A stretch of 52,736 bases of DNA from Bacteroides sp. (GCA_014801485.1 JAAVEC010000028.1:57747-110482), one strand, 5' to 3'. Shown: positions 27,922 to 36,522, counted from the first letter of the stretch. Notes: generated from the sequence alone by a model not told the origin. Made by a program: numbers and translations.

Positions 27922-28203
27922 ATGAAACAGTTGGTTGAAACACTCGTAAAACGCGGCTATCCGATAGAAGCGGCAGAGCAAACGGCCGTTAATCTACAGA
28001 AAATGACTCCTGAATTAAAAGAGGCATTGGATATATGGTTGACAAAATTTACTATGCCGATTATTGAGGCAGAAGGCTATTCTACAGATGGATTGATGAG
28101 CCGTTTCAAAGGTATGACCTATCCGGCAGCTTTGCTGACTCTTGACTGGCTTATTAGAGAACCAATAAAAGCAAAACAAATAATCAAAAAAGGAATAAGG
28201 TAA
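27922..28203 (+). CDS. Small helical protein, candidate immunity protein
   Basis: A protein of 93 residues, all helical by eye (LVETLVKRGYPIEAAEQTAVNLQKM ... MSRFKGMTYPAALLTLDWLI). It starts seven bases after the metallopeptidase gene and its stop overlaps the next start by one base (TAATG). Position and size suggest an antidote; the sequence itself names no function. Confidence 0.6.
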   Translation: MKQLVETLVKRGYPIEAAEQTAVNLQKMTPELKEALDIWLTKFTMPIIEAEGYSTDGLMSRFKGMTYPAALLTLDWLIREPIKAKQIIKKGIR

Positions 28204-28466
28204 TGAATTCATCAAAAAGTTCAACTCATAAAAATATTATCCTTACCTCAAAAACTACTATTTATGTAAAAGATGAGAAGGGAAAGTATACTTGTGGAAT
28301 TATCAAACCAGAGGAATCCTATGTGATTTCTGTCGATTCAAAAATGACAGAGCACATACTGTTTTCAAGTAAACCCGAAGATGTGATAACACAAATAAAA
28401 ACTGATAAAGGTAAATGCATTAGAAAGGAAGATTTAACCAGTAGCAATTGGATATATTCTGAGTAG
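28203..28466 (+). CDS. Small hypothetical protein, last gene of the cassette region
   Basis: A protein of 87 residues with beta-like character (TTIYVKDEKGKYTCGIIKPEESYVISV). Coupled to the previous gene by TAATG. Could be a second immunity or regulatory protein. The low GC of the island ends shortly after it. Confidence 0.55.
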   Translation: MNSSKSSTHKNIILTSKTTIYVKDEKGKYTCGIIKPEESYVISVDSKMTEHILFSSKPEDVITQIKTDKGKCIRKEDLTSSNWIYSE

Positions 28467-28606
28467 TATTCTCTACATTTTATAATATCGCTACTCTTAA
28501 TGTGAATAACCACGTACGGTACTGAAGAAATTGTCGCTCCGTAAGTTGTCGTGATAGCTTATGGGCTGAAGATTCAAATAAATAACTACCAATAAGAAAT
28601 CAAATT

Positions 28607-29047
28607 ATGACCATCAACATTTCATTTGCTGAGATTGCCGAGCGTGTGAAGACGCGCTATGACGTGGATGTGGAGCTGTCCCGGGTGGGAGATCAAGAAG
28701 TGTACATCACCTATGTGGAGCCGAAAAAAGTGCACTACCGCTCCATTAAGGTGTCGGGATATATCCGTATCGACGAGGTGCGACACGACGCTGTGATCAA
28801 TTCGGGCAGCCTCGAAAAGGAGGCTTTTATTGATGAAGCCACGGCATCCAAGAAAAAAATCAAGCCGATTACGGATGAGGATGTGGCTTCGGCTCTGGAA
28901 TGGGCAACAAGACGTAGAGGGTGGTACCGCGACCCCTTCCCCATGCATCTTTTAATGGTGGTCAATAGGTATCATCCGGAGGGGTTGGCCCTCAACGATA
29001 TAACGGTGACTGCCGACGGGCTGAAAATCGAAGCTGAACTAAAATAA
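28607..29047 (+). CDS. Hypothetical protein, first of a run of unknown genes
   Basis: A protein of 146 residues without signal or membrane segment. The first 70 residues look like a beta-rich domain (VDVELSRVGDQEVYITYVEPKKVHYRSIKVSGYIRID), and it ends in ITVTADGLKIEAELK. The next gene's product ends in a very similar ITIDLELK after a like strand, suggesting a shared C-terminal strand or a paralogous pair. GC is higher than in the dynamin cluster. No function recognised. Confidence 0.65.
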   Translation: MTINISFAEIAERVKTRYDVDVELSRVGDQEVYITYVEPKKVHYRSIKVSGYIRIDEVRHDAVINSGSLEKEAFIDEATASKKKIKPITDEDVASALEWATRRRGWYRDPFPMHLLMVVNRYHPEGLALNDITVTADGLKIEAELK

Positions 29048-29058
29048 TCAAATAACAA

Positions 29059-29472
29059 ATGAAACCGACGAAGTTTATTCGCCTGGAAATTGGCGATGTT
29101 GAGGAGGTTGACTATGTCAAAGGTGTGGATTCGTCGCAGTCGGGAGTGGATGAGCAGAACGTGAAGCAATCACAAAAAGCCGCTATAGCTTCCATCGAAG
29201 TCCCCGTGACGCTGCGCATCGACGATGAGAGCCAAACCGTGATGGTGTCGTATGGCTGTCCTACGGAGTTTAATAAGCTGATTGCCGACGCTGTGGCACT
29301 TCTAAAGAATAGGAACCATGAGCTAAATGAGGGGGCGGAAGCAGACAGTGACAAATATATAGCCATCCAGATTTCTTGGCCGAGATACGTGGGCGAGCAG
29401 ATAGAGAAAGACGCGATTAATAGTGTGGCGATTGGCTATGATGACATAACTATTGATCTGGAACTTAAATAA
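29059..29472 (+). CDS. Hypothetical protein related to its upstream neighbour
   Basis: A protein of 137 residues, 11 bases behind the preceding gene. Mostly beta-like in the middle (ASIEVPVTLRIDDESQTVMVSYG), one helix (FNKLIADAVALLKNRNHEL), and the ending YDDITIDLELK that echoes its neighbour. No motif recognised. Confidence 0.65.
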   Translation: MKPTKFIRLEIGDVEEVDYVKGVDSSQSGVDEQNVKQSQKAAIASIEVPVTLRIDDESQTVMVSYGCPTEFNKLIADAVALLKNRNHELNEGAEADSDKYIAIQISWPRYVGEQIEKDAINSVAIGYDDITIDLELK

Positions 29473-29482
29473 TCAACAGATA

Positions 29483-29680
29483 ATGAGTAAGAAGAAATAC
29501 GTGTGCCTGGAGTGCGGCGAGAAATTCGAGTGGAGCCGCCTGGAGAGCATGCTCGAGCCGCTGATGCACCCGGAGGTGCTGAGTGATCCTGCGCCGTCGC
29601 CGTTATGGGGATTGCTCGCGAAGTGCCGCTGCCCCAAGTGCCGCTCGGAGCGAGTGAGGAAGATTTATAAATGCGGGTGA
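29483..29680 (+). CDS. Small zinc-ribbon protein
   Basis: A protein of 65 residues with two CxxC pairs (CLECGEKF near the N-terminus, CPKCRSERV near the C-terminus), a classic single zinc ribbon. The ATG at 29483 follows the previous stop closely. A broken copy of its 3' part lies at 31617-31733. The last codons sit within a 22-bp tandem duplication (29660-29695) that runs into the start of the next gene. Confidence 0.7.
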   Translation: MSKKKYVCLECGEKFEWSRLESMLEPLMHPEVLSDPAPSPLWGLLAKCRCPKCRSERVRKIYKCG

Positions 29681-29695
29681 AGAAGATTTATAAAT
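29660..29695 (+). repeat. 22-bp-period tandem duplication at a gene junction
   Basis: GAAGATTTATAAAT occurs at 29660-29673 and again at 29682-29695, with GAAGATTTATAAAT-flanking bases also largely repeated. The first copy covers the end of the zinc-ribbon gene; the second ends right before the ATG at 29696. Confidence 0.6.
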
Positions 29696-30073
29696 ATGGA
29701 AGAAAAATTACGAACCGACAACAAGATCTGGGCTTTGTTATATATGGGCTCGGATATGACTCGCAACTGGTTGCTGCATGATGTGGAGGCCGGTCAAGGG
29801 AGGATGTGCTTCCACGTAAATGGAAGTAAATATTCCGGGAAGGTGAGCCTTATTGCCCACCCGGATGAACGTTCCATCGCGATTGAAGTGGTATATACCG
29901 GCGATGATAATCCTGCCGAAACAGAAGTTTTGGCACAAGTGACATATAGCGATATGATGTGCGCCCAAGAAGATAAAGGGGTTTCGATTTCTCGGGAGGA
30001 ATTAGAACGGTTTAAGGAAGAATACGGCTTTTCCGAGCAATATAAGAATCATGACAGTAGACGAATTTATTGA
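29696..30073 (+). CDS. Hypothetical protein
   Basis: A protein of 125 residues with beta-rich N-terminal two thirds (GRMCFHVNGSKYSGKVSLIAH, then SIAIEVVYTGDD) and a charged helical end. It overlaps the next gene by 23 bases in another frame. No family recognised. Confidence 0.62.
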   Translation: MEEKLRTDNKIWALLYMGSDMTRNWLLHDVEAGQGRMCFHVNGSKYSGKVSLIAHPDERSIAIEVVYTGDDNPAETEVLAQVTYSDMMCAQEDKGVSISREELERFKEEYGFSEQYKNHDSRRIY

Positions 30074-30851
30074 CGATTATAGCCTGCGGCGTGCCCGGGA
30101 GATTCAGGCCGATATGCTTGCTGCAAGTAGCCGCAGGCCGAAGGAGTGGACATTTGAAGAGGTTACGGGCCGAACAACCGTGTCTTTCGATGGCTGCCCA
30201 TTCCGGCTCAAGAGCGAGGGGATGGTGCTGTGGCTGCGTGCGTTGCTGCTCTTCATCGCGGCTGATGATGACGAGTCGAGGTATGGCTTTTCGGCTGGTG
30301 ATCAGGTCTTAATCGGATGCCGCGCAATCGGTGAACAGCTCGGCGGCAATTTCTGGATTGTAAATCCCTCGGGATGCCCGCAGGTGCTCTGCCGGTGGCT
30401 TAAGAGGGTATTGGCCGAGGTAGAAGACTCCACTGGCTTAGAAGATATTATAACAGTAATTGAAGAGTCTCTTTCTCAAAAATTTGAAAGCCAAGAAATT
30501 CAGCCCGATTTGTATTGGGACTGTTGGAAAGGCGTGCTGCTATGCAATGAGTATCTCCTTGAGTTTTTCGCCAAGACTGGACGCTTCACCGACTCTACTG
30601 AGGCAGCCATGGTCAAGTTGCGCGTCGCGCTTGATGATTGTATCTCGCAAATTGAGGAATCGGGCATGGAAAACGCCTTTGCCGTGGAAGCCGACATCTT
30701 CGAGCATCTAATTAAGCTGATACCCGTGATAGAGCAGAAAGGCCGCGAGGACGTGACGCGCCGGTTATACGAATTTGCCCGCGACTACTACCGGGCCACG
30801 CGTCGCGATGTGCTGGCCGAGAAGTTCACTGCCAAGCTCGCCGAGATGTAA
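30051..30851 (+). CDS. Hypothetical protein, helical
   Basis: A protein of 266 residues. An N-terminal region with beta features (TGRTTVSFDGCPFRLKSEGMV) and then long amphipathic helices that could form a helical repeat (FEHLIKLIPVIEQKGREDVTRRLYEFARDYYRATR). No signal or membrane segment. The ATG at 30051 overlaps the upstream gene's end, a sign of coupling. Confidence 0.65.
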   Translation: MTVDEFIDDYSLRRAREIQADMLAASSRRPKEWTFEEVTGRTTVSFDGCPFRLKSEGMVLWLRALLLFIAADDDESRYGFSAGDQVLIGCRAIGEQLGGNFWIVNPSGCPQVLCRWLKRVLAEVEDSTGLEDIITVIEESLSQKFESQEIQPDLYWDCWKGVLLCNEYLLEFFAKTGRFTDSTEAAMVKLRVALDDCISQIEESGMENAFAVEADIFEHLIKLIPVIEQKGREDVTRRLYEFARDYYRATRRDVLAEKFTAKLAEM

Positions 30852-30882
30852 CTCCACAGCAGCTGCTCGCGAACCAACGACG

Positions 30883-31605
30883 ATGAACCGACAGGAAAAA
30901 AAGCGATTGAGCATCGAGCTCAACATCCCCTTGGACGAAGTGCGCAGGGAGCTGGATGAATCGTGCAGTTTCCGTGCGCATATCGAAAAGGAATATTCTC
31001 CTTCCAGGTACAACGTGCGAGAGACCCGGAGGGTTATACATGAGTGTGTATGCTCCGCCGATGGCTGCCGGGTGCCGGAGGCGAGAGACAATTACCTTGC
31101 AGATGCTGCCTATGTAGCGGCAATGTATATCGAGTGGACATTTGGCTATAAAATGTGGAAGCCCGATTTCTTGGGTTGGGCCCGGGATACGGCCCGGTCG
31201 CTGCGCTCCAAGTATTCCGACGCGCGTTTAGCTCTGATTTCGTCCATTCTCAACCTGGTAGATCTCGTAGATACGGGAAATACAGGTGAGATATTGCAGC
31301 ACATGAAATATCTCGAAAGAAAATGTGCCGAGCCGTTCAAAATCCCGTTGAAGAGAGATTCAAAACTCTACGAACGCTACAAAATGATGTGCCTGCGAGT
31401 GGCAATATACTATTTGGAGTACACAGATACTCCCAGGGCGGAGTGTCTGAAGATTTTTGAATACATCAAACTTCATTGCTGCAGATTTCAAAGACCCTAC
31501 TGGCCAATCGAATTTAAAGAAGGTAGTGATATCTTTGAAATGCGAGAACCGCATGAACCCATAGCATTTATATCGAGTAGGAGCAGGCTTTACTCAAGCG
31601 ATTAA
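30883..31605 (+). CDS. Hypothetical protein, helical
   Basis: A protein of 240 residues from the ATG at 30883 (MNRQEKKRLSIELNIP); a longer reading would overlap the previous gene with an unlikely Pro/Ser-rich leader. The sequence is helical, with several cysteines and aromatic residues (MKYLERKCAEPFKIPLKRDSKLYERYKMMCLRVAIYYLEY is part of it in two helices). No known motif. Last intact gene of the island. Confidence 0.63.
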   Translation: MNRQEKKRLSIELNIPLDEVRRELDESCSFRAHIEKEYSPSRYNVRETRRVIHECVCSADGCRVPEARDNYLADAAYVAAMYIEWTFGYKMWKPDFLGWARDTARSLRSKYSDARLALISSILNLVDLVDTGNTGEILQHMKYLERKCAEPFKIPLKRDSKLYERYKMMCLRVAIYYLEYTDTPRAECLKIFEYIKLHCCRFQRPYWPIEFKEGSDIFEMREPHEPIAFISSRSRLYSSD

Positions 31606-31616
31606 CAACGAATCTG

Positions 31617-31733
31617 GTGACATATTTTCCCCGAATAGACACGACCTATACGCCCTCGCCAACGGTGCTTGAGCGCACGAAAGACTTGGCCAGTTGCCCC
31701 AAATGCCGCTCGGAGCGGGTTAGGAAGGTGTAG
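31617..31733 (+). pseudogene. Broken 3' copy of the zinc-ribbon gene
   Basis: The frame from GTG 31617 gives 38 residues ending in CPKCRSERVRKV and a stop. This matches the C-terminus CPKCRSERVRKI of the zinc-ribbon protein at 29483. Bases 31695-31727 match 29630-29662 in 30 of 33 positions. The N-terminal CxxC pair is absent, so it cannot form a ribbon alone. A remnant of a duplication or recombination is the best reading. Confidence 0.65.
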
Positions 31734-31764
31734 GGCAGGGGCCGTAAAAGTGATTGTTTGCTGC

Positions 31765-31787
31765 GGACGCTTTGAAAAGCGTCCCTA
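31765..31787. repeat. REP-like palindrome, copy 2
   Basis: GGACGCTTT / AAAGCGTCC with two loop bases, followed by CTAC. The complement reads GTAGGGACGC at the outer edge, as in copy 1 at 1547-1568, but the inner arms differ. It lies between the island and xerD and may also end transcription. Confidence 0.55.
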
Positions 31788-31839
31788 CTGTGTTGATTTT
31801 AGGGAGCTTACGTGGCGGCGTGATTGTTCCGGCCCGGGC

Positions 31840-32742
31840 TCAGAAGGAGCGGGGGTGGCAGCGGAGGATTTCGTCGCGCAGGCGGGTGTTGTCGAGGTGG
31901 AGGTAGATTTCGGTGGTGGCGATGCTTTCGTGGCCCAGCATCTGCTGGATTGCGCGCAGGTTGGCGCCGCCTTCGAGCAGGGCGGTGGCGAATGAGTGGC
32001 GCAGGGTGTGGGGCGAGATGGTTTTGCGGATGCCGGCGGCTGCGGCCAGGTCGCGCACGATGTAGAACACCATCACGCGCGTGAGGGCTCGGCCGCTGCG
32101 GTTGAGGAAGAGGTAGCCCTCGTGGCCGGCTTTCACGGGGTAGCGGGTGCGCTCCTGCATCCATTGCTCGATTTCGTATATGGCCGAGGGGCTGAGGGGC
32201 ACCATGCGCTCTTTTGAGCCTTTGCCGGTGACGGTGAGGAAGCCCAGCTGCAGGTTGATGCGCGAGATTTCGAGCGTCACGAGCTCGCTCACTCGCAGGC
32301 CGCAGCTGAAGAGCACCTCGATGATGGCGCGGTTGCGCACGGCGTGCTGCGCGGCGGGGTCGATGGTCGCGAGCATGGCGTCGATTTCATGCACCGAGAG
32401 CACTTCGGGCAGGTGGTGGCCGGTGCGCGGCGCGTCGAGCAGGAGCGAGGGGTTGGTGTCGATGAGGTGCTCCAGGCGCATGTAGCGATAGAGCGATTTT
32501 ATGCCTGATATGATGCGCGCCTGCGAGCGGGGCGCGATGCCCAGGTCGTGGAGCTCGGCCACGAAGGCGTGGAGCATGTCTACATCGGCCTGCTGCGGCG
32601 ACAATCCCTGCTCGGCCAGCCACTGCACCAGGCGCGCGGCATCTGCGCCGTAGGCCGCGCGGGTGTTGGGGCTGAGGCCGCGCTCAAGCATCAGCCATGC
32701 GTTGAAGCCGTCGAGAAGGTTGCGCCGTGGTACCGCTCTCAT
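31840..32742 (-). CDS. xerD: Tyrosine recombinase XerD
   Basis: A 300-residue tyrosine recombinase that with a partner resolves chromosome dimers at dif. The N-terminal core-binding domain covers residues 1-100. The catalytic set is complete: R150 (CGLRVSEL), K174 (GKGSKER), H245 and R248 (HTLRHSF), H271 (LGHES) and Y280 (EIYLHLDN). It overlaps the DUF4294 gene by four bases and ends the asd operon. It neighbours the island, but its length and gene context argue for the chromosomal enzyme, not an island integrase. Confidence 0.94.
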   Translation of the reverse strand: MRAVPRRNLLDGFNAWLMLERGLSPNTRAAYGADAARLVQWLAEQGLSPQQADVDMLHAFVAELHDLGIAPRSQARIISGIKSLYRYMRLEHLIDTNPSLLLDAPRTGHHLPEVLSVHEIDAMLATIDPAAQHAVRNRAIIEVLFSCGLRVSELVTLEISRINLQLGFLTVTGKGSKERMVPLSPSAIYEIEQWMQERTRYPVKAGHEGYLFLNRSGRALTRVMVFYIVRDLAAAAGIRKTISPHTLRHSFATALLEGGANLRAIQQMLGHESIATTEIYLHLDNTRLRDEILRCHPRSF

Positions 32743-33386
32743 GCGATTGTGCCCTCCTCCACACCGCGTGCCACGCGCTCGATGATGCCGTCTTCGCGGT
32801 TGGCGGCAGGGTTGTAGTCGGCTTTGAGGCTCACTCCGAAGAGCTTGCCGAAGCCTTGCCAGAAGCCGGCGCGGAAGGAGCCCAGGAAGGCGCGGATGAT
32901 GTCGTAGCTGCTCTGGTGGGTCTCGCGCTGGATGAGCTTCACCAGCACGCGTGCCTGCGAGCGCGAGAAGCGCCGCAGCACGGGCTTGTATTGCTCGAAG
33001 AGGGATTTTTCCATGCGCTTGAGATATTCCTCGCGCTCTTTCTGGGTGGGGAAGGTCTCGATATACTCGTAGGTCTCGATCAGGGTCTCGGCGATGAGCT
33101 TGGCGTAGGGAAGGGTGAGCTTCACGTCGCGCACGGTGCGCCAGTAGAACTTCTCCTCCTTCTTGTTCTTGAACTTGAGCGGCGGATACACCGTGATGCC
33201 TCTCAGGGCCATCACGGCCACGGTGTCGCCTTCCTCGTCGATGCGCCAGTAGAAGCCCGTGTAGTAGGGCTTGCGCGCGCTGCCGGGATTGTCGGGCGTG
33301 CGCTCCTGCTTGCGCGCCGCGGCCTGCGGTGGCAGCAGCGCCGCCGCGAGCATCATGGCGGCAAATATGGTCGACGGGCGTTTCAT
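32739..33386 (-). CDS. DUF4294 family exported protein
   Basis: A protein of 215 residues from ATG 33386, which gives a signal peptide (MKRPSTIFAAMMLAAALLPPQAAA). The body (GITVYPPLKFKNKKEEKFYWRTVRDVKLTLPYAKLIAETLIETYEYI) is characteristic of DUF4294, a Bacteroidetes family of unknown function often next to xerD. Probably periplasmic. It begins 16 bases after the antiporter stop. Confidence 0.85.
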   Translation of the reverse strand: MKRPSTIFAAMMLAAALLPPQAAARKQERTPDNPGSARKPYYTGFYWRIDEEGDTVAVMALRGITVYPPLKFKNKKEEKFYWRTVRDVKLTLPYAKLIAETLIETYEYIETFPTQKEREEYLKRMEKSLFEQYKPVLRRFSRSQARVLVKLIQRETHQSSYDIIRAFLGSFRAGFWQGFGKLFGVSLKADYNPAANREDGIIERVARGVEEGTIA

Positions 33387-33402
33387 CAGATATATAACAA
33401 GC

Positions 33403-35520
33403 TCATGCACCCCGGGGTTTTCGGCGCAGGCGGCGCAGCAGGCGTCGCAGGCGGCCGGGGAGGGCCGAGGGAGAGGCTCCGGTGTCGCTCCACATGGGGT
33501 CTACGAACGAGGTGAGCGCCGGGGCTTCGCCGAACTGCTCGGGGTAGATTACCATCAGGTTGTTGCCGGCGAAGTAGCGCTGGAGAAATTCGGGCAGGTG
33601 CACCATGTCGGAGTCGTGGCTCACGGAATTGGCGCGTGCGCCGATGACCACGAAGAGGTCGTCGGGGAGCACGCGGCCGGCCATGGGGATGAAGTCGTCC
33701 CAGGTCTCGGCCGTGCGGAATTCGCAGCGTATGCCGTAATTGGCCTGGTAGATCACGCCGCGGATGAGGGGCTGCACGGCGCCCGGGCAGCAGAAGATGA
33801 TGCGGCAGCCCAGCTGATGGGTGAGGCGCGCCAGGCAGCGCACCCAGCGGCTGAATCCGGTCTCGTACTGGGCGCCGGCGGGCACGCGCACGACGATGCG
33901 CGTGAGCGTATTGGCCGGGATGTAGCAGCGCGGGATAATCACCATGCGGTGGGTGGCGCGCAGCAGCTGGTCCACCTTGGAGCCGAAGAACGAGTCGATC
34001 ACTCCGGCACGGCGGTGCATGCCCAGGATCACCTCGCTGATGTCGCGCTCCTCGATCACGTTCACCATGCCCGTGATGGCATTGAGGTCGTAGCGCTCCA
34101 GGGGCTCCACGTGCTGGTCCATGGCGGCTCCGGCGCGGCAGGCCGTGTCGAGGGCGGCGGCCGAGAGTCGCTTGCTCTGCGGGTCGTTGTCGGCGCGCAC
34201 GTGCAGGGCCAGGAATTCGTGGCTTCCGCGGTCGTTGCGCATCAGCACGGCCATTTCCACCAGCGAGGGTGCCGTCAGGGGATTGGCCACGGGTATGAGC
34301 GTGCGGTTGTGGCGCATGGGGCGGTCGGTGGCGTCTTCTTCCTCCAGCATGGCTATCTTCACGCGGGCTGCGGCGCGGGCCGTGATCAGCGGCGCTATGG
34401 CGCAGGTGACGAGAATCACCAGCACGGTGCTGTTGAGCACGCGCACGTCGAGCAGGCCCATGTTGAATCCCACGGTCACCACAGCCAGCGCCACGGCCGT
34501 GTGGGCGCAGGTGAGGCCGAAGAGCACGCTGCCGCCGGCGGGGGCATATCCGTAGACGCGCCGCGTGATGTAGGCCGGCAGCCACTTGCCTGCCAGAGCC
34601 ACGGCCAGCATGATGGCGGCCACGGCGAGGGTGTCGGCGTTGAAGAGCACGCCCACATTGATCATCATGCCCACGCTGATGAGGAAGTAGGGGATAAACA
34701 GCGCGTTGCCCACGAATTCTATCGAGTTCATCAGCGGCGAGGCAGCAGGCACGTAGCGGTTGAGGATAAGGCCGGCGGCAAAGGCGCCCAGCACGCCCTC
34801 CAGGCCTATGAGCTGGGCGCTCCAGGCCGAGAGAAACACCATCACCATCACGAAGACGTATTGCATCACTTTGTCGCCGTAGCTCTTGAAGAAGCGGCGC
34901 GTGAGCCGCGGCAGGCTGTAGAGCAGCACGGCCGTCCAGATGGCGATGCGGCCCAGCAGCCAGAGCATCGACAGGGCGTCGAACTCGCCGTCGCGACACA
35001 CGCTCACCACTCCGGCCATCACCAGCAGGGCACCGGCCACGGCTATGATCGTGCCCACGATGGCCACCAGCACCGGCGCGGCCTTGGTGATGCCGAAGCG
35101 GGCCGCCACGGGATAGCTGATGAGGGTGTGGGAGGCATACATGGCGCCCAGCAGCAGCGACGTGGCCACGTCGAGCCGCAGCAGCACTATCGAGCTCACG
35201 ACGCCCAGCACCAGCGGAATCAGCAGCGTGAGCACTCCGAAGAGAAGCCCGCGGCGCAGATTGAGCCGCAGGTGATACATATCAATCTCAAGCCCCGCCA
35301 GAAACATCAGGTAGAGCAGCCCCACCTGCCCGAAGATGGCGAAGCTCGAATCGCGGTCGAGCACGTTGAAGCCGTAGGGCCCCACCACCACGCCGGCCAC
35401 AATCATGCCCACGATGTGGGGCACCTTGAGCCGTCCCAGCAGCAGCGGTGCCAGCAGGATTATCACCAGCACCACCGAGAAGATGGCCACGGGATTGGTT
35501 ATGAGCGGGGCGGCGGTCAT
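33403..35520 (-). CDS. Cation/proton antiporter (CPA2 family) with C-terminal USP-like part
   Basis: A 705-residue protein. Residues 1-410 hold about 12 membrane helices of the Na+/H+ exchanger fold (LKVPHIVGMIVAGVVVGPYG, GLLYLMFLAGLEIDMYHL with the ion-path acid pair, GVLGAFAAGLILNRYVP). The remaining 300 residues are soluble and resemble tandem universal-stress-like domains (SLVEMAVLMRN, VILGMHRRAGVIDSFFGSKVDQLL). It exchanges monovalent cations for protons at the inner membrane. The ion is not predictable from sequence. Nine bases separate it from asd. Confidence 0.9.
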   Translation of the reverse strand: MTAAPLITNPVAIFSVVLVIILLAPLLLGRLKVPHIVGMIVAGVVVGPYGFNVLDRDSSFAIFGQVGLLYLMFLAGLEIDMYHLRLNLRRGLLFGVLTLLIPLVLGVVSSIVLLRLDVATSLLLGAMYASHTLISYPVAARFGITKAAPVLVAIVGTIIAVAGALLVMAGVVSVCRDGEFDALSMLWLLGRIAIWTAVLLYSLPRLTRRFFKSYGDKVMQYVFVMVMVFLSAWSAQLIGLEGVLGAFAAGLILNRYVPAASPLMNSIEFVGNALFIPYFLISVGMMINVGVLFNADTLAVAAIMLAVALAGKWLPAYITRRVYGYAPAGGSVLFGLTCAHTAVALAVVTVGFNMGLLDVRVLNSTVLVILVTCAIAPLITARAAARVKIAMLEEEDATDRPMRHNRTLIPVANPLTAPSLVEMAVLMRNDRGSHEFLALHVRADNDPQSKRLSAAALDTACRAGAAMDQHVEPLERYDLNAITGMVNVIEERDISEVILGMHRRAGVIDSFFGSKVDQLLRATHRMVIIPRCYIPANTLTRIVVRVPAGAQYETGFSRWVRCLARLTHQLGCRIIFCCPGAVQPLIRGVIYQANYGIRCEFRTAETWDDFIPMAGRVLPDDLFVVIGARANSVSHDSDMVHLPEFLQRYFAGNNLMVIYPEQFGEAPALTSFVDPMWSDTGASPSALPGRLRRLLRRLRRKPRGA

Positions 35521-35529
35521 GGCCGTCGG

Positions 35530-36522
35530 TTATCGGTGGGCGAGGATATACTGCGCAATCTGCACGGCATTCAGGGCGGCGCCCTTCTTGATCTGGTCGG
35601 CCACGCACCAGTAGGCCAGGCCGCAGGGATCGGCCAGGTCCTGGCGCACGCGTCCCACCATCACGGGGTCGGTGCCGGCGGCGTGAAGCGGCATGGGATA
35701 GCCATCTTCCACCACCACCACGCCCGGCGCGCTGCGCCACGCCTGCAGCGCGGCCTGCACGCCCAGGGGGCGCTCCGTCGAGGCCCAGATGGCCTCGCTG
35801 TGGGCGCGCATCACGGGCACGCGCACGCACGTGGCGCTCACTTCCAGCTCCGGCGCGTGCATTATCTTCTTCGTCTCCATGTGCATCTTCATCTCCTCCT
35901 TGGTGTAGTCGTTGTCCTGGAACACGTCGATGTGGGGAATCACATTATCGGCCAGCTGGTGGGCGAAATGTTCCACGCGCGGCTGCTCGCCGGCGGCAAT
36001 GGCGCGGTGCTGGTCCACGAGCTCCTGCATGGCCGGCAGGCCTGCGCCGCTGGCCGCCTGATAGGTGGCCACGTGCACGCGCCGCAGCGGCGAGAGCTCG
36101 TGCAGCGGCTTGAGTGTCACCACCATCTGGATGGTGGTGCAGTTGGGGTTGGCGATTATTCCGCGCGGCGCATGCAGCGCATCGCTGCCATTCACCTCAG
36201 GCACCACCAGAGGCACATCCGGGTGCATTCTGAAGGCGCTGCTGTTGTCGATCATCAGCGCACCGTGGCGCGTGATCGTGCCTGCGAATCGCTCCGACAC
36301 TCCGGCCCCGGCGCTCACGAAGGCAAAGTCGATGCCGCGGAAAGCGTCGCCCTCCTCCAGGGCCTCCACCGTGACCTCACGGCCACGGAAGCCGTAGCGC
36401 GTGCCGGCGCTGGTGGCGCGCCCGAAGAGGCGCAGCTCGTCCACCGGGAAATTCTGCTCGTCGAGCACCTTCAAAAGTTCTTGACCGACGGCCCCGCCGG
36501 CCCCAACGATAGCTATGTTCAT
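35530..36522 (-). CDS. asd: Aspartate-semialdehyde dehydrogenase
   Basis: Reduces aspartyl phosphate to aspartate semialdehyde with NADPH, the branch point to lysine/diaminopimelate, methionine and threonine. 330 residues. NADP loop [13 protein letters not shown] (5-17), catalytic Cys128 in NPNCTT, substrate region [10 protein letters not shown], and the C-terminal active-site basic residues. A full TTTG / TAACTTTG promoter lies just upstream, within 60 bases. First gene of the asd-antiporter-DUF4294-xerD unit. Confidence 0.96.
   Translation of the reverse strand: MNIAIVGAGGAVGQELLKVLDEQNFPVDELRLFGRATSAGTRYGFRGREVTVEALEEGDAFRGIDFAFVSAGAGVSERFAGTITRHGALMIDNSSAFRMHPDVPLVVPEVNGSDALHAPRGIIANPNCTTIQMVVTLKPLHELSPLRRVHVATYQAASGAGLPAMQELVDQHRAIAAGEQPRVEHFAHQLADNVIPHIDVFQDNDYTKEEMKMHMETKKIMHAPELEVSATCVRVPVMRAHSEAIWASTERPLGVQAALQAWRSAPGVVVVEDGYPMPLHAAGTDPVMVGRVRQDLADPCGLAYWCVADQIKKGAALNAVQIAQYILAHR

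Noticed and set aside
31840-32742. xerD as the integrase of the adjoining island
   Set aside because: Its operon (asd to xerD) and the DUF4294 neighbour are the usual Bacteroidetes setting; it reads toward the island but has no att repeat near.
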